Shown here piece after piece: positions 8,893 through 19,890 of a DNA stretch of 64,000 nucleotides. A program made the translations under genes and the position numbers. The stretch's first letter is position 1. Each line of letters starts with the position of its first letter. Below the pieces are notes generated by a model. That model was not told the DNA's origin, searched no databases, and was given only the letters and a program-made list of their open reading frames with translations. Source of the stretch: Chaetomium olivaceum (Eukaryota > Ascomycota > Sordariomycetes > Sordariales > Chaetomiaceae); contig JAYWVB010000091.1 of NCBI GenBank assembly GCA_039881045.1, forward strand, positions 1-64,000. The letters run 5' to 3'.

Positions 8893-11800
8893 AAACGGTT
8901 CGCGCCTCCGAGGCACATAAACACGCTCGACTCTGGTCCCAATCGCCCTCCAGGTCCTCTTCAAACGACCAATACCTTCCAACCAACCGACGAACCTCCC
9001 CCTCCAAAACGACAGAAAACCCGCCCCGAGACCCGTCGATGGAGTCCAACCGAGGAGATAGAGATTGACCAGGATGCGGCGTCATGGACAGAGCGGCACG
9101 GCAGCCAGACAAGCCTCGCCCAGACCGGATCCCCTGGAGTTCCGGAATACCAAGGCGTGCAAGAGTCTACCAAGGGAACAGGACGCTCGAACAGGCGCAG
9201 CCGTCAGCCCCCGACGAACCAGCCTTCCGTCATGACCAGCCATGCTAGCCGAAGCAGGATATATCGTCAAGCAGAACCTATCGACGACAGTTTTGACGTG
9301 CTTGCCCCGGCTCAACAGCCTGCTTCACATCACCAGCGGACCGCTCGCCTGGTTTCCGCCTTGCCTAATGCGACCCCCGACCCTGTAGATGCATGCATCC
9401 TCAGTAAACCAACCCGGCCAAACCTAAGCTCGAGAAGCAAGAAGCGCCCAAGCCACGAGATCGTCGATGACCAGGATGAACTGGTGGGGGGGACGAGCGG
9501 CAGAGAATCCCCTGCAGCCAGCAAAAAAACAGCCAGTCCAAGGCTCACCGAAAAATAAATCCCCAAGTCTATCCCGGCGGGGGGATATGAAATCAACCAA
9601 GTGGGCAGACAGCCGGGGAGACCACAACTTGACAGGCATCAGCGTGGCAGCAGCTGTGTGCCAGCCAAAGTTCGAATTTGTGGCACACAATGGCCAGAGC
9701 ACCTGCTTCCTCCGACCAACCGATGACCCAGCGTTGCGTGTGTTTACTAACGAGAGCCGTCCTGCGGAGCCATATCAGTGGCTCAAGATCACAGGGAAAA
9801 CAAATACCTTGTCATACCATCCGGACTCCAACCTCATCAAGCTCACCCAACCAATGGACCAAACCTCGATACTGATTGGTGGTCTGATGTTTATCAAGTT
9901 TGGTAGCAATGCGGAGGCATCATGGGTCGTTGAGTGGGTTCGCAAGCACCTCCTCACCGTACGCATCGTTCCGGAGAAAGAAGAGTACCGCTTCCCAACG
10001 CGCCTACTTTCCGTACTGTTCGTCATGCTGACGGTATTTAGGAATAAGCTGGTCTTGTCGTATGACAAGCTGCATACAGATATAGCCCACAGTCGCAGTC
10101 AAGCGTCAAGCAGGCGTCTGTCCGACAACACCCCGTCCCGCTTGCCCCAGGCAGCCAAAGCATCTCCCAGCGCAAATGCGGCTATCATCGAAAGTGTGCC
10201 GGTCAGCTCCCGGACCCCCATTCGACACCAAATGCAAGTCTCAGCTCAGAAGACGGAAACTCCGCTTCCCAGCCTCGGTACTGCTAGCGACCGCGCCTTG
10301 GTTTCGTCGCGCTCTTTGAGAACGAGAGATATTCCCCAATTGGGGCCGACGCTGGAAACGCCGCGTGTATCTACCGTCCGTCGCTGGTCTGACGAAAATC
10401 GGGATTGGGTGCAGGGCTGGAATACGCCCTTGATCCTCCGGCGCACAACCGTGGACAAGGAAGACATACCTAGGCTCGACGAAGGCCAATGTCTAAACGA
10501 CAACCTCATAGGATATGGTCTCCGCTATCTCTTCGACGTGTTCAGCGGTAGGACTAAGGATTTACACGACCGCGTTTATCTCCACAACTCCTTCTTCTAC
10601 GAGAAACTCAAGGCGGGCAGGGCCGCCATCAACTACGACGGTGTCAAGAATTGGACTGCAAAGGTCGACTTGTTGTCATACGACTACATCATCGTGCCCG
10701 TCAACGAACACTACCATTGGTGGGTGGCCATCATATGCAACCCTGGGAAGCTCGACCCGGCCTCGAAACGTGATTTGGGTGATACTCGAGACCCGGACCA
10801 GTCTATCGAGGGCAAAGTCAACGGCGCATCCTCGGATGTGGAAATGACAGACGTCACTGGAAAGCGGCCGGTGGGATCTCCGAGAGACAAAATCGAAACT
10901 GTCAAGTCCGACCTCGTTGACCTGGTTTCTGACGATAAGAACGTCAGCATAGACCTGACTTCGACGTCTCGGGCAAAGCAGACCAAAAAGTCAAAGCCCG
11001 GCGCAAGGACGTACAACCCCCGACGACCCGAGGATCATCACTCTTGATTCCTTAGGCTCAACCCATCCCCAGGCTATCTCCCACCTCAAGAAGTATCTTT
11101 TTGCCGAGTTTGAGCACAAGCGCAACACGGTGATTACCGAATCATCTGCACCACTGGGTATGAGGGCGATTAACATACCAGAACAGGATATCTGTGCGAC
11201 TGCGGCGTCTACCTCCTCGGGTACATTCAAGAATTTGTGAAAGACCCAGATCAGTTCATTCGAACCTTGCTCCGAAAAGAGTCTCCGGATTGGGAATTCG
11301 ACCCTTCGGATCTGCGTAAGCTATGGCGCGACACAATCTTCAACGAGCGAAGGCTACATCTAAAACCGCAACGGGAGCCAAAAGGAAAGGTGGAGGGCTC
11401 CGCCGTGGCTTCTACTCCTAAGTCAAGCGTGGAACCAAGCCGCCATCCATCGGGGGATAATACTACCGAGGAGACCAATACATCAAACGGCAAGCTGGGG
11501 AACGACACAAATTCAGAACACTTAGCCCACACCAGCACCCCTGGTAGTCCGATGAACGTGGACACCCCTCTGGTGGATGAACCCAGCACCGAACCTACAC
11601 CTTACACGACACAACCGACGAGAACGAGCGGTAGCGACCAGCCGCAGGTTTCAGGGATGGTGCGCGCGCCCACCGCCCCCTCAGCCGCTAGTCGTCCAGC
11701 AAGACGACTCGGAGGAGGCCATGGTCCCCATCCCTACCGTGGAAGGCGACCCCGTCCTCCCAACTGTCGAGGCACCCGACGCGGCGGAGGAACTCCCCGG

Positions 11801-12116
11801 CCCGCCGACCCAACCGCGAGACAACCCAGAATTCATCTCCACTCTCCCCTCCACCCCGCCAAGCGGGCCGGGCGAGGATGAGGAACCACCCGTGGAAATC
11901 CCGCCCACTTCGTTCCACTCTCCCAATGCCGCGAAGTCGAGGACCAGGCAAGGGAGGTCAGTCCCCTCGTCACCCGCGAGCGCGAGGCGTCGTCGGGCGG
12001 CTAAGAACCGCCCGAAGCACACCACCAGCCACTTTGTTGTCGACGACGGGAGCCCGGTCGTGGTAAAGGCCGAGGTGGTGCGCAATTCGGATCCGATCGA
12101 TCTCACCGATGATTGA
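8893..12116 (+). CDS. ulp2: Ulp2-type SUMO (Smt3) isopeptidase, frame broken in this assembly; 5' end unresolved
   Basis: This cysteine protease would remove SUMO chains in the nucleus. Coding begins in the frame of KRFAPPRHINTLDSG, after a splice-acceptor-like gttag; the first exon is uncertain. A Ser/Arg-rich region is followed by a PH-like domain (FEFVAHNGQSTCF, GGLMFIKFGSNAEASW). The C48 protease domain follows: WNTPLILRRTTVDKEDIPRL, LNDNLIGYGLRYLFD, the catalytic His in NEHYHWWVAII, Asp in RIITLDSLGS and Cys in CDCGVYLLGYI. The acidic insert between His and Asp is typical of Ulp2 rather than Ulp1, and it contains SUMO-interacting-like DLVDLVSDD and VSIDLTS; the protein ends DPIDLTDD. Four single-base frame breaks occur, at 9523-9529 (A7), 11017-11021 (C5), about 11187-11192 and 11676-11680 (C5). 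All catalytic residues survive across them, so I read it as one gene damaged by sequencing error or very recent decay. Confidence 0.85.
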
Positions 12117-12803
12117 ACGTTTCTGTCTCGTTAGGACAAAGCAAGTTTGTTCGACTACAACACTTGGCTGCACGCTCTGTGCATAGAAGAGCCCTCGCTA
12201 AACTCTTACCATTTATCCCCCGAAGGTTGCCCGACCTTCCTCTCATCGCTTCATGGATTCAACAACCCGGTAACCTAGGTCTGGCGCAGCACCGGATCTA
12301 AGGCAATAGCATAATTTAGCGGTGCGGCAGCGGCATTTCAATGACATGGCATCGTATCTGGTGTCGGGGTGGATTTGTTTTGTTTTTTGTGTTACCCGTA
12401 CTCCAACATCTGTTTTCAATTTGGTCGGCCACTCTGAGTTATTATCACCTGAGCCAGCTTTATGAGCTTCACCTTGCGTTGCGGTACCTGTCACTGCTAG
12501 CAAATATCACCACGGTGCATTGAGAAGAGATAAAACGGTGGACAGGGAGGCCTGGTCTGGAACTCGCGGCAATCGTCCGCGTGATGTGGAGGCAAGGGAG
12601 GTGGCAATGGTAGACGAGACCTTGAATGAATGAAAACCAAAACAGTCTCGCTTTGTGTTGCGCAGATTCCATTCCGCGAAGATTTTAATACATCATCATC
12701 TGACTGACTGAGGAGGGTTGACAATGCCTGCCTGCCTCGGGTATAGATAGACCAACCCCAGATCCGAGCTCTGCCTCCCATGTCCCTATAGTTAATTAAC
12801 AAA
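12117..12803. other. Convergent intergenic region
   Basis: 687 bases between the stop codons of the SUMO protease (+) and Rrp9 (-). It must hold both 3' UTRs. Short open frames are present, but none has recognisable content. Confidence 0.5.
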
Positions 12804-14651
12804 CTAATCATCTCCAACATCTGACCCGGCCGACCCCCCGTTCAACTCGGCCTCATCCGGCTTCTTCACCACCACCTTCGGCACCTCAAAGATGACGGCC
12901 CCGCACCGCCCCTCCTTCATGTTCTTCCACCTACCCAACCGTAACTCCTTGCCCGTGACCGCCACCACGCAGAGCCCGTCCCGACCCCTCTCGCCCCGCT
13001 CAAACATAGCGATGTCGTTGATTATGCCACGGACCAACTCCTGGCTGGGCGCTGCTGCGGCTTCTTTGTCTTTGCCAGCAGCAGCAGCAGCAGCGTGTGT
13101 CCCATTCGGCAATGCTCCACCGCCACCACCGCCGCCGCCCAGCACGCCAACGACCTCGATCTTGCGCTTATCATCGCTCAGGCGCCACACGCGCACACAC
13201 CCGTCCCAGCTGCCGGTGAGGATGACGTCCGAGTAGGGCACGGTGCGCAGGGCGGTGACGGCGCGGGGCTGGGGCGCGGGGACGACGCTGGGGTCGGGGA
13301 CCTCGTCGGCGGAGGACTGGGAGGGGGCCAGGGGCGGCTCGATGCCGTGGGCGCGCGGGACGACGTGCAGGGCCTTCTTGCGCTGGATGCTCCACAGCGC
13401 GAGGTCGCCGTTGTCGCTGCCCGTCACGAACATCTCGTCGTCGATCATGGCCACCCGGTCCATGCTGCCCTCGTGCGCGGCTGAGGCGGGGTCCATGCCC
13501 GCGGGCACCCGGTTCTTCTTGCTGCTGCTGCTGCTGCCGCCCTCGCCCGCCCCGCCGCGGAAGACGAGCTGCGATTCCTCGGGCACTTTCCAGTAGCGCG
13601 CCGTGCGGTCGCGTGCGCCGACGCTGACGCACCGCTCCTGTGCTAGGGCGTCCACGTCGAGGATCTCGTCTTGGTGGCCGAAGAGGGTCTCGATGTAGGC
13701 CAGCTCGTCGAGCGACCAGACCTTGACGGTGCGGTCTTTGGAGCAGGAGAAGAGCTGGTTGGTGCCGCGGCGGAAGGCAAGGCCCGTCACGGCGTCGCGG
13801 TGCTGTGTGAAGGCGCGGATGGGTTTGAGGTCGGCGGCATTGTAGACGACTAGGCGGCGGTCGACGCCCCCGGTCACGACGTACTTGCCGTCTTGGGAGG
13901 CTTTGACGGTGAGGGGTGCCCCCGTGTGGCCCTGGTAGCTCTTATCCTTGGCTTTTGCCGGATTCGATTTGGCGAAGCATATCCTCTCGGGTTTCCGCTT
14001 GGGCGGCGCGGGGGGCTTCTTCGGTTTCCTCCGTGTCGTCTGCGGCCATTGGTCCTTAGGTAGGTCTTGTAGCTTCCATTTTGTGAGGTAGCCGTCTTTG
14101 CTCGTTGTGTATGCGTACGGGGCGCACACGGCAACTGAGGTTACCGAACCTGAGTTCCAGCGGAATTGGGTATGCGATGCCCCTGCAAAATTCAGCTCTG
14201 TGGCCAGCCGCCGGTAGATTTTGCCCTTTGATTCAGCCACATCCTCTTGCAACCGCTCAGCAAGAAGATCTCTGTCAATTTCCTCCGCATCAAAAGCGTA
14301 CTCGTCCTCCAATTCCACCTCCTTCCGCGTCTTCTCGAGGTACCGTTGTGCTAGCCTCAACCGCTTCTCTGCCACTGTCTCGCCTCCACTATCTGACTCG
14401 TCTGAGGAACCCTCAGAGCCGCTCCTATCCCGAACATCATCCCCGCTCTCGTCGCTCTCGATGTCGCTGCCTGATATCGACTCGTCTCGCTCAATGGCCT
14501 TTTTCTTCGGGGCGACAGAGGGTTTGGCGGGGCCCTTGCTCGGTGGTTTCGAGGATGGCTTAGTTGTTGCTAGTCGCTTCTTTGGTGCTTCTGTCGCCGC
14601 TGTACGCTTCCTCTTCTTCTGGGCTCCGGGTGTCGTGAAAAAGGACGACAT
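12804..14651 (-). CDS. rrp9: U3 small nucleolar ribonucleoprotein Rrp9 (U3-55K), WD40 repeats
   Basis: A single exon of 615 residues. Rrp9 binds the box B/C region of U3 snoRNA in the small-subunit processome and acts in 18S rRNA maturation in the nucleolus. The N-terminus is basic then acidic (KKRKR, GSDIESDESGDDV), a nucleolar-type tail, followed by the conserved helix TVAEKRLRLAQRYLEKTR and EIDRDLLAERLQEDV. WD40 blades follow: YTTSKDGYLTKWKL, VVTGGVDRRLVVYNA, LFSCSKDRTVKVWSLDEL, SVGARDRTARYWKVPEES, FVTGSDNGDLALWSIQRKK and ILTGSWDGCVRVWRL. The start at 14651 (MSSFFTTPG) is preferred over an in-frame start 31 codons upstream because the upstream stretch lies in the divergent promoter. Poly-Gly and poly-Ala inserts lie in the last blade loops. 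Confidence 0.95.
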   Translation of the reverse strand: MSSFFTTPGAQKKRKRTAATEAPKKRLATTKPSSKPPSKGPAKPSVAPKKKAIERDESISGSDIESDESGDDVRDRSGSEGSSDESDSGGETVAEKRLRLAQRYLEKTRKEVELEDEYAFDAEEIDRDLLAERLQEDVAESKGKIYRRLATELNFAGASHTQFRWNSGSVTSVAVCAPYAYTTSKDGYLTKWKLQDLPKDQWPQTTRRKPKKPPAPPKRKPERICFAKSNPAKAKDKSYQGHTGAPLTVKASQDGKYVVTGGVDRRLVVYNAADLKPIRAFTQHRDAVTGLAFRRGTNQLFSCSKDRTVKVWSLDELAYIETLFGHQDEILDVDALAQERCVSVGARDRTARYWKVPEESQLVFRGGAGEGGSSSSSKKNRVPAGMDPASAAHEGSMDRVAMIDDEMFVTGSDNGDLALWSIQRKKALHVVPRAHGIEPPLAPSQSSADEVPDPSVVPAPQPRAVTALRTVPYSDVILTGSWDGCVRVWRLSDDKRKIEVVGVLGGGGGGGGALPNGTHAAAAAAGKDKEAAAAPSQELVRGIINDIAMFERGERGRDGLCVVAVTGKELRLGRWKNMKEGRCGAVIFEVPKVVVKKPDEAELNGGSAGSDVGDD

Positions 14652-15050
14652 GGTGGCGGCTGCGACCAATTTGCTGGGTGTCGTCGCTGTGGTCTGCCTT
14701 TTTTTTCGGCAGCCTTTCTCGACTGATCTGCGGCCTGCTCTCAAAATTTCTGAGCGGGTCCAAAAAAAAAGTTAGCCTGCATCGGTGGAGCAAGATACCG
14801 ACGCCGCGCCGCCACATTCAGCCCCAGCGGGGCGATACTGATCAGGGGTCATTGTGGGGCAGCCTGATCCCCACCGCCGTTGGCGGGCAGGCGGGCAGTG
14901 TCTGTGCGCTCAGGCTGAAGCTCCAAGTGCGCGTTCCCTCCTGCCTGAAGCTCCAGTGAGGAAGCAAGCTGAGGAACCAAAGGGAAGCTTGCTCAAACAC
15001 CAGCAACAACAACAGCAACCACCAGATCGTTTGATACCGAAAACGCTAAG
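14652..15050. promoter_or_regulatory. Divergent promoter of rrp9 and proteasome beta-4
   Basis: 399 bases separate two divergent start codons, so both promoters must lie here. Notable are an A9 tract at 14762-14771 and a CAACAACAACAGCAACC stretch just upstream of the proteasome gene. No specific factor site was identified. Confidence 0.6.
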
Positions 15051-15832
15051 ATGTAAGCTACGCACCGAGGCAAATTGTTAAATCTACTTAGCTAACTATG
15101 CTTTCAGGGAGGTTCTGCTCGGTATCACAGGCAAGGACTTTACCTTGATCGCGGCCTCCAAGGCCGCGATGCGCGGGGCGACTATCTTGAAGGCTTCCGA
15201 CGACAAGACGAGACAGCTGAACAAGCACACCTTGATGGCATTCTCTGGCGAGGCCGGCGACACGGGTTGGTGACCAGGAGCTAGGAGCGATACGCACATT
15301 CACCCCGCTTACCCCCGCAATAGTACAGTTCGCCGAATACATCCAAGCCAACGCCCAGCTTTACTCGATGCGCAATGAGACCGACCTTTCACCTTCAGCG
15401 CTTGCCAACTTTGTGCGCGGCGAGCTGGCATCGAGCCTTCGGTCGCGGAAGCCCTACAACGTCAACCTCCTCCTCGGCGGGGTTGACCCCATTACACACA
15501 AGCCGAGTCTGTACTGGCTGGATTATCTTGCGTCATTGGCTTCAGTGCCATACGCAGCGCATGGTTACGCACAGTAGGTTACGGAACGCCCGTTTGGCGG
15601 GTGTGGGATGCTAAGTACTGACTATCCCAGATACTACTGCCTGTCCCTTCTCGACAAACACCATCAACCTGACATCTCCCTTGAGCGCGGTATGGAGCTC
15701 CTCAGGCTCTGCGCAGACGAACTGAAGAGGAGGTTACCAATAGACTTCAAGGGCTTGGTGGTGAAGGTCGTTACAAAGGATGGGATCGAGGTCAAGCCAT
15801 TTGATGAAGATGAGGTGGTGAGGGGCACTTGA
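15051..15832 (+). CDS. pre1: 20S proteasome subunit beta-4 (Pre1/C11-type)
   Basis: Four exons, 15051-15052, 15108-15265, 15324-15573 and 15631-15832, encode 203 residues. The first exon contributes only AT; the G of the initiator is the first base after the intron gtaagc...ttcag, so the start codon is split. No other ATG gives the MEVLLGITGKDF N-terminus. The protein is a non-catalytic beta subunit: it has no propeptide and no N-terminal Thr. Family signatures are DDKTRQLNKHTLMAFSGEAG, DTVQFAEYIQANAQLYSMR, YNVNLLLGG, AAHGYAQYYCLSLLDKHH and DFKGLVVKVVTKDGI. It forms part of the beta ring of the 20S core particle, in nucleus and cytosol. Length and intron phases are normal. Confidence 0.95.
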
Positions 15833-17721
15833 TTATTGGGAGTGGGCGGGGAGTCTAGCCGGAATAAATCGTGTATGATACCTGGCAAGAGCGTCGGTAT
15901 GCATTCGGCGCCTACTGAGTTTCTTTTCGATATCATGTCCGCGTTTTGGCCAAGTGGTGCCCCTGCGAGCCCTGCTGCCGCCTCGGTTTCAGCCCTTGAA
16001 TGGCTACACCAGGAGGACTTGTGGTCGATCATACTTGGCTTCGCTGGTGTGGCACGGATTCCTGATTGGCCTCAACGCCGAACCTCCGCTTGCCTGCGAA
16101 CACGCCATGTTCACTTCTGTTGTCTGTCATCCAACTGCGCACTTCAACCAACTCAACAGACGAAATAGTGTCGAACCATTATCCCAGCTATTTACCGCCC
16201 TCTAGCCCTGCCAAATGCCACTGAGCCACATTTCCATATCCCAAGTAGCCCGGGTAAAATATATCTGGGGACGGTAATTAACGAGGATCTTGATTAGATT
16301 TGGTGCGCTACTTGTCGGCAGTTTGATGACATCGTTGTTGTCTCGGGAGGCGGTCGCCTTCCAAGGTGGAGCCGGCTGGCCCCATTGCGACCACCCATGC
16401 CATTCGTATTGCGACTGTCTCTAACCGGATCCAGCTTGTCTGGACATGTCCCACATCTCCTGCGTCCCGCGCGTGCCCTATCAATCGATGGGAGCCCTGC
16501 GAGGCGGTGAGCTGAGGGTCATCCTCACTCTGTACAACGACGTGCTGCGATTTGAGTTGTCATGCATTGGCGCGTAAGCGAAGACGAGGTCGGAAACCGC
16601 TTTGAAATGCTGGGAATATTGAAATGCCCGGTTTCTGTTCCCCGGGGCGAATTATGGATAATGAATATTTTGCTCCGTCGAGCATGAAGAGGCCAGGCTA
16701 GTTCAAGTACCTTCACAGCCTTGTTTGACAGATGCTTTGGACTTCCCGTGGGTCAGTAGCGAGAGGGAGGGGGACTCGATGCCGAGGGAGGGCGAATATG
16801 GCACTCGTCTTGAAACACCGTTCGTTCCTCTGGCTCCCTCGGGGTTTCCGATGTTTTTTTTCGGTACTCGTATGTATGTACGACGAAGATAGTGTGAATG
16901 CCACGTGCGAGCTGGAATATCGCCCCCCGTCCCTCCCCTTTCGTCTATCAGTCCCGACCGCCTTGTCAGGCCCTCGAGTCCATTCTCACATGAGATTTCC
17001 GACAGGAACAACGAAACAATGTGGACATAAACATCTGGCCCAGGATATACCCGGGCAGCTGACCCACCTTGCCACAGGAGCAAAGCCCGAGGACAAACTG
17101 TGATCTTCTTTCGCCATCAGGTCGCCCTTTCCCCAAAATATTGCGGGGGGTTTGACCAGCATCAGCCAAGGAAGGAGATGCGTGGGTGGCCAGAGACGCC
17201 AAACCGTAAAAGTCCGTGCAGGGTTCTCTTGTGGCACACTGCTTTTGCTGAGTTCGCCTTGCCCAAAACCGCTCTCGTAAAGTGGGTCCGACACCCAATC
17301 CAAAACTCTTTTTCTGCGCCCTCTTATCCTCTCTTCTTCTTCCTGAAAAACTCTTCCTACTTCCTCCCACACAAGGATTCTTGAATCCAACCCATTTTCG
17401 AGCCGCATTTCCCTTTACAATCGTCCTTCCTTTTCCTTTTGAGAATCTGCATTTTGGGTTCTTCGAAAGGATCGTAGGAGACACGCTCCCTCTTAATAAT
17501 TCGTTATTTGAGACGAGCGACACTAGGCAACATCGTGGAACGCGACTGCAAGCGACGCCAGTTTCGGTTTTATTTTCGCTTCTAATCCGTTTTCCCCGCG
17601 TTCTTTCCGAGTCCTACCGACTTCACCACCCGACCACTCTCATTTGAACGGCACGTTCCTTTAGAGAGTCGAAAGTTACACCGACCGACCAGTTTTCGTT
17701 CGACCCTTCTCGACCACAATC
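15833..17721. other. Long intergenic region and probable DED1 promoter/leader
   Basis: 1.9 kb without a supportable gene. It includes the proteasome 3' UTR and the DED1 promoter. From about 17280 to 17720 the + strand is strongly pyrimidine-rich, typical of a highly expressed fungal gene's core promoter and long 5' leader. Short ORFs on both strands are low in content and were not accepted. No tRNA or 5S rRNA was recognised. Confidence 0.5.
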
Positions 17722-19890
17722 ATGGCGGACCAACTCAACGGCGACATGGGCAACCTGTCCCTCGGCTCTCCCCAGCCCGGTCAGCACCCTGGCCAGCAGC
17801 CCACCGCTCGTTCCTACATTCCTCCCCACATGCGCGGCAAGATGAGCGCCCCCGGCTCTCCGGGCGGCCCCATTACGTCCCCTCCTATCAACTCTCCCCC
17901 GCAGCCGGGTCCGGGCTCTAGCCCCATGGGTGGCCTCAACAACAGCGCTTGGGCCGGGTAAGTCATGAAAAATCCCCCGCAGTACATATGCGTTGCTTGA
18001 ACGTTCAATCAATTCTAATTCGTCGTTAGCAATAACAACTTCGATGCCCGCACTGGTGGCGGTGGCAACAACTGGAGCGGCGGCGGTTATGAAAACGGCC
18101 CTGGCCCCCAGCCTCAGCCTTGGGGCGGCCCCAGGGGCGGTGGCTTCAACCGCAATGCTTACCGCGGGCCTAATGCTGGCGGCGGCGGCGGTGGCGGCGG
18201 TAACATCGGTGGTAGCGCCGGCCGCGGTGAAGGCCGTTGGATTGAGGGCAAGCACGTCATTGGTACTAGCGACCCCCGCCTCGAGCGTGATCTTTTTGGC
18301 ACTGCCGACGACCCGAGCAAGCAGCACACCGGCATCAACTTTGAGAAGTACGACGATATCCCGGTCAACCCCTCCGGCCGTGACGTGCCTGATCCGGTCC
18401 TGACATTCAGCAACCCCCCGCTGGATGCTCATCTGCTCTCCAACATTGAGCTCGCCCGTTACCAGATCCCCACTCCGGTCCAGAAGTATTCCATCCCCAT
18501 TGTCATCAACGGCCGCGATCTCATGGCTTGCGCCCAGACCGGCTCCGGCAAGACTGGTGGTTTCCTGTTCCCCATCATGCACCAGTCTTTCACTCAGGGG
18601 CCCTCGCCTGTTCCCGCTCAGACCGGTGGCGGTTACCGCCAGCGCAAGGCCTACCCTACCGCCTTGATCCTGGCCCCTACCCGTGAGCTGGTTTCGCAGA
18701 TCTACGAGGAAGCTCGCAAGTTCGCTTACCGCTCGTGGGTGCGCCCTTGCGTCGTCTACGGTGGTGCTGATATCGGCTCCCAGCTCCGCCAGATGGAGCG
18801 CGGCTGCGATCTTCTTGTTGCTACCCCGGGTAGACTTGTCGATCTCATAGAGCGTGGTCGCATCTCGCTCTGCAACATCAAGTACCTCGTGCTTGACGAG
18901 GCTGATCGCATGCTTGACATGGGTTTCGAGCCCCAGATTCGCCGCATTGTTCAGGGCGAAGACATGCCTACCACCGGCCAGCGCCAGACGCTCATGTTTT
19001 CGGCTACGTTCCCCCGCGACATTCAGATGCTTGCCCAGGACTTCCTCAGCGACTACGTTTTCCTTTCTGTCGGTCGCGTTGGCTCTACTTCGGAGAACAT
19101 CACCCAGAAGGTCGAGTATGTCGAGGACGTCGACAAGCGTTCCGTCCTTCTGGACATCCTGCACACCCACGGTGCCGGTCTCACCCTTATCTTCGTCGAG
19201 ACCAAGCGCATGGCTGATTCTCTGTCGGACTTCCTGATCAACCAAAACTTCCCCGCCACCTCGATTCACGGTGACCGCACCCAGCGTGAGCGCGAGCGGG
19301 CTCTGGAGCTCTTCCGCAACGGCAAGTGCCCCATCCTGGTCGCCACCGCCGTTGCTGCTCGTGGTCTCGATATTCCCAACGTCACCCACGTCATCAACTA
19401 CGATCTCCCTACCGACGTTGACGACTATGTGCACCGTATCGGTCGTACTGGCCGTGCCGGTAACACGGGTATTGCGACTGCCTTCTTCAACCGTGGCAAC
19501 CGCGGTATCGTCCGGGAGCTTCTCGACCTCCTCAAAGAGGCCAACCAGGAGGTTCCTGCTTTTCTCGAGACTATCGCTCGCGAGTCATCCTTTGGCGGCG
19601 GCGGTGGTGGCCGTGGTCGTGGCGGCGGCGGTCGCGGTCGCGGTGGCCGTGGTGGTAACACCGATTTCCGCAAGTACGGCGGTGGTGGTGGTGGTGGCGG
19701 CTTCGGCGGCGGCGGCGGCGGTTTCGGTGGTGCTCAGCACGGTTCTGGCGGCGGCGGCTTTGGCGGCGGTGGTGGCTACGGTGGTGGTGCTCCCCCCAGC
19801 GGTGGCTATGGCGGCGGATACAGCGGTGGCTACGGTGGTGGTGGTGGCTACGGCAACCCCGGCGGTGCCGGTGGCCAGTCCTGGTGGTAA
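17722..19890 (+). CDS. ded1: ATP-dependent RNA helicase DED1 (DDX3-type DEAD box)
   Basis: Two exons, 17722-17957 and 18030-19890, with a gtaagt...gttag intron in phase 2; 698 residues. DED1 unwinds mRNA 5' leaders and is required for translation initiation in the cytoplasm. The N-terminus is Gly/Pro-rich (YIPPHMRGK). The helicase core carries the Q motif region (YQIPTPVQKYSIP), motif I AQTGSGKT, Ia PTRELVSQ, Ib TPGRL, II DEAD in VLDEADRMLDMGF, III SAT, IV LIFVETK, V ARGLDIPNV and VI HRIGRTGRAG. The C-terminus is a long RGG/Gly-rich tail (RGRGGGGRGRGGRGG) ending in QSWW, as in DED1/DDX3 proteins. The coding sequence shows strong C-ending codon preference, consistent with high expression. Confidence 0.97.

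Noticed and set aside
16900..16912. Second CACGTG (also one near 28650) as a regulatory site
   Set aside because: A six-base palindrome is expected by chance many times in 64 kb, and no phosphate gene lies next to it.
17623..19434. 603-codon open frame antisense to DED1
   Set aside because: It mirrors the GC-biased codon pattern of DED1. It has no domain, no proper start context and no splice structure.
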